From assembly GCA_965371445.1 (NCBI GenBank), contig CBDUYN010000184.1, positions 1 to 20,109 of the forward strand: a stretch of DNA of 20,109 bases, written 5' to 3'. The notes beneath the pieces are model-generated. The model worked only from the letters and a program-made list of their open reading frames with translations. It made no database searches and was not told the DNA's origin. The DNA is from DASWIG01 sp965371445 (GTDB lineage Bacteria; Acidobacteriota; Thermoanaerobaculia; Multivoradales; J023). A program made the translations under genes and the position numbers. This document shows positions 16,382 to 20,109 of the stretch, piece after piece (positions within the stretch are counted from its first letter, which is position 1; every line of letters starts with the position of its first letter).

Positions 16382-16427
16382 GGTTTTCGCTCCTAATCAT
16401 CTCTGCAAGTCGGTCTTGGTCTTTGCG

Positions 16428-16552
16428 GTATAACGGACAGCCATCAGGGGCGCCCCTTCAGCCATCTCGAAACGTTCAACGAAGGCAACGCCGTTACCGT
16501 CACTACAAACGGTTGATACGACGTCGGCGTCCCCTGCATGGCATGGTTGGGC
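16428..16552 (-). repeat. attC site of the CXC-protein cassette
   Basis: On the minus strand R'' is GCCCAAC (16552-16546) and R' is GTTATAC (16434-16428). The arms pair over 15 bp: plus-strand GCCATCAGGGGCGCC (16440-16454) with ATGGC, CCCCTG and GGCG at 16542-16526. Two unpaired bases (16530 and 16537) lie on the R'' side, like the extrahelical bases that set attC strand choice. The site is 125 bp, in the long VCR-like range. Confidence 0.65.
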
Positions 16553-16676
16553 GGCCAAACCTCGGACGTTCGCCTCTATGCCGAGGATTTGGTTCGGAGT
16601 CCGACGGGACTTCGCCAGCGCCCATGGGCGCGCTTCTGAGAGGGTTACTTCGTTGAGCATCCAGCCAAGTCTCCCC

Positions 16677-17177
16677 TCAGATCTCGATAACGCCCTCAGT
16701 GCTTCCACAACGGTCGCAAGGGCTCGTGACGCCATAGGTGCAGGAGTTACAGGTTGAACAATGCCATTCACGCCAGTCTCTGCACTCTCCACAATCGCTG
16801 CAGTGCCATGTGCAGCTGTCCTGAACAGGCTCGTTCCAGCAGAAAGAAAACCAATAACTCTCCTCGCAATCCGGGCAGACGAATTCGTTCAAAAGCAGCT
16901 TCAACGGGACACTTCGATCTCCGCAGGGGAGAGAGTACTCTTTCGTCAAGGCCGAATCGCTGACGGCCTTTAGCTTGAGAATGTTCTGCACGCTGCAAAG
17001 AGACAGAGCATGAACATCGACACCGTTAAGAGGATTCTCACAACCTGCGCAAGTGCAGCTTCTCGAGCAGGGCTGGTTCTCGCGGAGGCAGCGGCAGCGG
17101 CGAGTCTCACAGCCGCCTCGGCAACCGCAACGTAGATCAGGTGGAGGTGGTTCGCGATATCTCATTTGGGTTCCCAT
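16677..17177 (-). CDS. Cassette-borne CXC (tesmin/TSO1-type) zinc-cluster protein
   Basis: This is a cysteine-rich protein of about 166 aa. Near the N-terminus nine cysteines are spaced C-x-C-x3-C-x4-C-x-C-x6-C-x3-C-x-C-x2-C-x-N, the layout of the CXC (TCR, PF03638-like) domain, which in eukaryotes binds three zinc ions and contacts DNA in tesmin, TSO1, LIN54 and MSL2 or supports EZH2. A middle part follows (about 45 residues, SLCSVQNILKLKAVSD), then a second metal region with CPDCEE, CSDCGECRDW, HCSTCNSC and CDRCGS, two or more zinc-ribbon knuckles. There is no signal peptide. ATG 17177 is chosen; GTG 17207 and ATG 17165 are alternatives, none with a strong Shine-Dalgarno. It is the only full gene in its cassette (17338-16434), and a GC-rich hairpin (17225-17239) lies in its leader. 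DNA or RNA binding is inference from the domain. Confidence 0.7.
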   Translation of the reverse strand: MGTQMRYREPPPPDLRCGCRGGCETRRCRCLRENQPCSRSCTCAGCENPLNGVDVHALSLCSVQNILKLKAVSDSALTKEYSLPCGDRSVPLKLLLNEFVCPDCEESYWFSFCWNEPVQDSCTWHCSDCGECRDWREWHCSTCNSCTYGVTSPCDRCGSTEGVIEI

Positions 17178-17332
17178 GACGTCATAGTGTCCAAACGGCA
17201 CCGTCACGTCAGGACGACGGAGCCCCAGCCCGGGGCTGGTGTCGAGTTGCCTTAATCTTTCTTGCTATCTCCGAATCTCCGCATTCGAGTCATTTGAAAT
17301 CTCTGGTGCCTCTGCTACAAACCCTTCGCGCC

Positions 17333-17459
17333 GCCCAACGTATAGCGGTTAAGCGTCCAGGCGGCCGAGACGTTGGGGTCGTGGCTCTGCCGGCTCTCCC
17401 CGAGGCGAGGAGATCGCGCGGAGCACAGCGGGCCTGGACGCTTCAATCGCTTGTTATAC
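17333..17459 (-). repeat. attC site of the cassette holding the IS91-like element
   Basis: On the minus strand R'' is GTATAAC (17459-17453) and R' is GTTGGGC (17339-17333). A perfect 12-bp arm pairs AAGCGTCCAGGC (17351-17362) with GCCTGGACGCTT (17432-17443), flanked by GCG/CGC and GTATA/TATAC pairs. The extra unpaired bases again sit on the R'' side. At 127 bp it is close in length to the site at 16428-16552. Confidence 0.7.
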
Positions 17460-17740
17460 GTCCCGTCCCTCGGCGGGCTCGGAAACCACCGTCTTCTGGT
17501 GTCGGAGGGTCTCGGTGCTGTGCTCATGGCTATGTGGATAGTACCACCGGGATCGGCCCGTGGCAAGCACTGGGACGGGTGCCGCCAGCACCCTCACCGC
17601 TGCGGCGGAGACGGCTGGGCACGGGTCCGACCCCGGAAAGGCCTCTCCAAGCCCCTGTGCGGGCGCCGCCAGAAGCCCCCGACAGCCCCACAGGGCGCAC
17701 CGATCCCAGGAACCGCAAGGCGGCTCAAGACACCGGGCTC

Positions 17741-18754
17741 TCATGGCGACCTCCCCCTCGTAGACGAGCTCGCCGGCGGTGGACGCTGCCGCGTCTTGGG
17801 ATCCAGGGGACGCCGCCGCGGCCGCGGAATCTTCGCGACGAGCACGAGGGGCAGAGAACAGACCGGGCAGACCTCGGCCTCGGCCGTCGTGTCCTCGCTG
17901 CGCGGGATCTCCGCCTGCACCGCGGGATCGTCCACCGTCTGCGGCACAAGCCCGAGACGCGCCTGGCAGCGCTCGCGCTTCTCCCCGGCGTTGGGAGCGT
18001 AGAGACCGTAGGCCCGCGACGTGCGCAGGTACGGCGGCGGCACGTGGCGAAGGATTCGGTGGATCATCTCCCCGATCGACACGGTGATCGCCTCGTACAG
18101 CTCGTAGCTGCGGCTCTTGCGGAAAGTGACGGTCTCGTCGTCGACCGCTTCCAGGCGCTTCGACTTCAGCGGACCGCCGCGCGCGTAGCGGGCGAAGTAG
18201 GTCAGGACGTTACGAGCGTCCGGGTAGCGCTTGCGACGGTCGTCGGCCCCGAGGCCGCCCCCGGTGACCAGGACGTGGAAGTGGGGAAAGAAGAGCAGAG
18301 CGCGGTTCCAGGTGTGCAGCGTCACGTGAAGCCCCGGCAAAGCGCCCATGTACTTGGGGTCGCCGAGCAGCTCGAAGAGCGTGTCGCGCACCGCCTGGAA
18401 GCCCAGCGCGGCGAGGCTCCGGTAGTCGTAGCGAAACAGCCGATGGAGCTGCGAAGGCAGCGTGAACGTGATGTGGAAGTGGTCGCAGCCCAGCAGCTGG
18501 CCGGCCTTGCGCTCCAGCCACTCCTCGGTCTTCAGGTAGGCGCACCGCGGGCAACAGCGGTGACCGCAGGAGTTGTAGAAGACCTTCTCGACGTGGCCCA
18601 GCGGGCACGCCTTGACGTGCCCGCCCAGCGCCGCCGTCCGGCAACGCCGGATGGCGTGGCCCGCCTTGTGTACGAGCAGCGGTAGCCTGTGCGTCCTGAG
18701 GTAGTCCGCCAGGCCGCGCTCGAAGATGTGCTGAAGCGTCTTCTTCTCGTCCAC
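17741..18754 (-). CDS. IS91-type HUH/Y1 transposase
   Basis: This is a rolling-circle transposase of 337 aa. An N-terminal zinc-binding region has Cys50 (VKAC) and CGHRCCPRC (63-71), followed by HFHITFTLP. The HUH metal motif is PHFH at 147-150 within LLFFPHFHVLVTGGGL. The tyrosine region is VLTYFARYARGGPLKSKRL (about 173-191), with Tyr176 and Tyr180 as candidates for the DNA-linked residue. An IRRfL-type helix (MIHRILRHVPPPYLRTSRAYG) and a C-terminal CPVC follow, ending in a basic Pro/Arg tail. The length is slightly short of the usual 380-400 aa but all core motifs are present. The start is a GTG at 18754 with a weak Shine-Dalgarno. It nicks and transfers a single strand from oriIS, expected just 3' of the gene. 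Confidence 0.88.
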   Translation of the reverse strand: MDEKKTLQHIFERGLADYLRTHRLPLLVHKAGHAIRRCRTAALGGHVKACPLGHVEKVFYNSCGHRCCPRCAYLKTEEWLERKAGQLLGCDHFHITFTLPSQLHRLFRYDYRSLAALGFQAVRDTLFELLGDPKYMGALPGLHVTLHTWNRALLFFPHFHVLVTGGGLGADDRRKRYPDARNVLTYFARYARGGPLKSKRLEAVDDETVTFRKSRSYELYEAITVSIGEMIHRILRHVPPPYLRTSRAYGLYAPNAGEKRERCQARLGLVPQTVDDPAVQAEIPRSEDTTAEAEVCPVCSLPLVLVAKIPRPRRRPLDPKTRQRPPPASSSTRGRSP

Positions 18755-18879
18755 ACCCTACTAAAAGACGGAAAGACCGCCGACCTTCTTCGCTCGAACC
18801 TCGAAAAAGTTCGGAACATCTCGCCTCGGGGGCGAGAAGGCCCCTCGGGCCGCCCCTCGGTGCCCTTGCCGGTCGGCTC

Positions 18880-18946
18880 GGGCCGCTCGCCGGTCACGGC
18901 CCGATCACGGCTGCCGACTGGCTCCCGTGAATCGGGCGAGCGGCCC
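18880..18946. repeat. 12-bp perfect inverted repeat upstream of the transposase
   Basis: GGGCCGCTCGCC (18880-18891) and GGCGAGCGGCCC (18935-18946) are separated by 43 nt. It lies within the IS91-like element, 126 nt upstream of the transposase start, and may be part of its end structure or a protector hairpin. Confidence 0.5.
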
Positions 18947-19010
18947 AGCGAGGACGACGGCCCGGGTCTCACGACCTTGGTCTCACCTCGGGCCTCGCCA
19001 GCGGATCTGA

Positions 19011-19073
19011 GGGCGCTTCCCGCGTGCCGAGATCTCGCGTAGCGAGAGCGAGGCTGTTTCGCGGGAAGCGCCC
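19011..19073. repeat. Nested hairpin, candidate element end (terIS-like)
   Basis: GGGCGCTTCCCGCG (19011-19024) pairs perfectly with CGCGGGAAGCGCCC (19060-19073). Inside the loop a second perfect hairpin, TCTCGC-GTA-GCGAGA, lies at 19033-19047. The AT-rich cassette sequence starts about 60 nt further out, so this is a plausible terminal structure of the element. Confidence 0.5.
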
Positions 19074-19240
19074 TCTTCGATCACGACGAAGCCCGAAGGG
19101 CGAGCTTGGAGGAAGTCAGCAGGAAAAGTGAAGGTTGAATTTAGCAAGGGAGACGGAAAAAGCTTGACCGTTCGACTCGGAGCTGTTATAAAAATTTTGC
19201 CAGAGCGTTTGTTTCAGAAACTAAATCCCTTTCCTGGGAC

Positions 19241-19303
19241 GTATAACGCCACGCCGATCAGCGGCGGCGCGAAGCGCCGTCCGTCTGGATCGGCTTGTTA
19301 TGC
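19241..19303 (-). repeat. attC site of the lipoprotein cassette
   Basis: On the minus strand R'' is GCATAAC followed by AA (19303-19297), L'' is GCCGATC (19294-19288), a loop hairpin CGGCGC-GAA-GCGCCG occupies 19265-19279, L' is GATCGGC (19259-19253) and R' is GTTATAC (19247-19241) preceded by GC. This order and the GCGTTA-type right core match classical 59-base elements, at 63 bp. One unpaired base lies on the R'' arm. It begins 30 nt after the lipoprotein gene's stop. Confidence 0.8.
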
Positions 19304-19332
19304 TCTGTATTTATCACACGGGATCCCATGGA

Positions 19333-20022
19333 TCATTCTTTGGTTTCTGGGAGATCCTCGATCTTGACTCGCCGAAAGGCAACATCTGTCGCCGTTCCCA
19401 CAAAGAAACCAGGGCGGCCCTCGAACAGATAGTATGAGAGCTTCTTCGTGAACACGAACTCGCCGTCAACGAAAACTGTTATCTCGTCATCTATTACCTC
19501 AACCTGCGCTTCAAACCATTCATTGCCGGGAAGTCGGGGACCACCCTTCTTCTGCGCAGCATACGCCTCCGTCCACCATGGGACGACACCGTGAGCTACG
19601 GGGAGATAAGCCACTGTCGAGGTTACCTCGGCGCTGGGCATGAACCAGACCAGTTCAAAGTTATCCAGGTTCTTCGCACGGATAGCAATGCCGAACCAGC
19701 CTGCGCCCTCCATCGAGAGATGATGGCCGAGAAACTTCATCTCAGCCGTCATGCGGTAGTTCCTTCGTGGTCCTCCGATCAGGGCAACCTTGCCACTGAT
19801 GTCATCTACTTCGGGGACATAGGTGTTATCGATGAGTAGAAGAGTCTCTTCTCCATCAAGGTCACGTACCTTAAAGAGAGGCGAGTTAGTCTCAAGAGCG
19901 AAGCCGGAGTATGTTTGGGATTGATCCATAGAGTTGCCGCCTTCCTCGGAAATACAGCCCTGACTTACTACCATGGCTGACAAAAGCAGTACAGCAACAA
20001 GGACCGATTCTTTCTCACTCAT
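19333..20022 (-). CDS. Cassette-encoded lipoprotein with concanavalin-like/DUF1080-like domain
   Basis: This 229-aa exported lipoprotein has a signal MSEKESVLVAVLLLSAMVVS with lipidated Cys23 (VSQGC). The mature part is beta-rich: RMTAEMKFLG, WFGIAIRAKNLDNFELVWFM, NEWFEAQVEVIDDEITVFVD and GRPGFFVGTATDVAFRRVKI. This pattern of alternating strands around a -DGEFVF- hairpin is typical of the LamG/concanavalin and DUF1080 (3-keto-disaccharide hydrolase) folds, so carbohydrate binding is possible, but I see no catalytic set. ATG 20022 has GAGGA 7 nt upstream and lies 35 nt inside the cassette boundary, as cassette genes usually do. Base composition is clearly more AT-rich than the chromosomal genes, consistent with transfer. 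Confidence 0.75.
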   Translation of the reverse strand: MSEKESVLVAVLLLSAMVVSQGCISEEGGNSMDQSQTYSGFALETNSPLFKVRDLDGEETLLLIDNTYVPEVDDISGKVALIGGPRRNYRMTAEMKFLGHHLSMEGAGWFGIAIRAKNLDNFELVWFMPSAEVTSTVAYLPVAHGVVPWWTEAYAAQKKGGPRLPGNEWFEAQVEVIDDEITVFVDGEFVFTKKLSYYLFEGRPGFFVGTATDVAFRRVKIEDLPETKE

Positions 20023-20051
20023 TTAGTATCCTCATTTATCTTGTATCACCA

Positions 20052-20109
20052 GCATAACGGCTTGGCGCTCACCGGCGCCCCTCAAGTAGCTCCTGACGTT
20101 CTCGGAGGC
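20052..20109 (-). repeat. Partial attC site of the preceding cassette, cut by the window edge
   Basis: On the minus strand R' is GTTATGC (20058-20052), preceded by GCGCCAAGCC, a plausible L' arm. The R'' half lies beyond the window. Its TTATGC matches the GCATAAC R'' of the site at 19241-19303, as expected for the cassette between them. Confidence 0.6.

Larger units (their letters stand above)
17460..19130 (-). mobile_element. IS91-family-like (HUH) insertion element
   Basis: This is a GC-rich block between the R'' of the attC at 17333-17459 and AT-rich cassette sequence that resumes near 19130. It contains one HUH transposase and strong inverted repeats upstream of it. The size (about 1.67 kb) fits IS91-type elements, which have no terminal inverted repeats and make no target duplication, so the ends are approximate. 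The 19131-19240 remainder of the cassette and the 18755-19010 stretch show no gene. Confidence 0.55.
16428..20109 (-). mobile_element. Integron gene-cassette array (partial, no integrase in view)
   Basis: Three complete attC-like sites and one cut by the window edge lie in the same minus-strand orientation, each just 3' of a gene or element. Recombination at G|TTRRRY means the first six bases of a cassette should complement its own R''. That holds for all three complete units: TTATGC (20057-20052) with GCATAAC (19303-19297), TTATAC (19246-19241) with GTATAAC (17459-17453), and TTGGGC (17338-17333) with GCCCAAC (16552-16546). A fourth, incomplete cassette starts with TTATAC at 16433. The integrase and attI should lie beyond the right edge unless this is a detached attC cluster. 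Lower GC in the lipoprotein cassette also marks foreign origin. Confidence 0.75.

Noticed and set aside
16397..16660. An 87-codon minus-strand frame (MLNEVTLSEARPW...) just after the CXC gene, with a possible Shine-Dalgarno
   Set aside because: Most of it lies on the attC arms at 16428-16552 and its stop falls beyond the cassette boundary; it has no recognisable domain. It may be an accidental frame over a structured attC.
17294..18685. A 463-codon plus-strand frame opposite the transposase
   Set aside because: It runs through an attC and antisense to a clear HUH transposase; composition is that of a shadow frame.
18755..19130. Additional gene between the transposase and the AT-rich cassette part
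   Set aside because: Only Arg/Pro-rich short frames over strong inverted repeats; no start signal or domain.

Overview
The window is high-GC bacterial DNA. Its gene families point to an Acidobacteriota-like or related soil or sediment lineage: a DFVVVW-repeat secreted protein with a characteristic C-terminal domain, a B12-dependent ribonucleotide reductase, a PrpE-type ligase and paired alkaline-phosphatase-superfamily proteins. That taxonomic guess is inference. No rRNA, tRNA or CRISPR array is seen.

Layout. (1) 1-3197 is a decaying region. An unrecognised plus-strand gene (178-1747) converges on a secreted repeat protein (1087-2467, minus). Each appears broken by one extra G in a G5 run near its 5' end. 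A 3'-end remnant of a second repeat-protein gene lies at 2537-2634, and a frameshifted C-terminal piece of a Bax-inhibitor-1/YccA-like protein lies at 2857-3089. (2) 3198-9529 (minus) is ordinary metabolism and regulation: propionyl-CoA synthetase, class II ribonucleotide reductase NrdJ with a candidate NrdR box, a Crp/Fnr regulator and a small sulfotransferase. (3) 9924-15231 (plus) is a four-gene cluster behind a good sigma70-like promoter: a membrane-anchored AP-superfamily enzyme, a lipoprotein paralogue, a 64-aa ribbon-helix-helix-like protein and a three-TM protein with a large extracytoplasmic domain. A minus-strand methyltransferase (15261-16064) converges on it.

(4) About 16100-20109 is best explained as the tail of an integron gene-cassette array read on the minus strand. 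Three complete attC-like sites (16428-16552, 17333-17459, 19241-19303) and one cut by the window edge (20052-20109) are visible. The array passes an internal test: the 6 nt that start each cassette match the R'' of that cassette's own attC (TTATGC with GCATAAC, TTATAC with GTATAAC, TTGGGC with GCCCAAC). The cassettes carry a lipoprotein with a concanavalin-like domain, an IS91-type HUH transposon inside a cassette, a protein with a complete nine-cysteine CXC (tesmin/TSO1-type) zinc cluster, and a truncated DUF3223-like gene. No integrase is in view; it would lie beyond the right edge, or the array is an integrase-less attC cluster (CALIN).

The two most unusual items are the cassette-borne CXC-cluster protein and the four-gene AP-superfamily cluster of unknown function.
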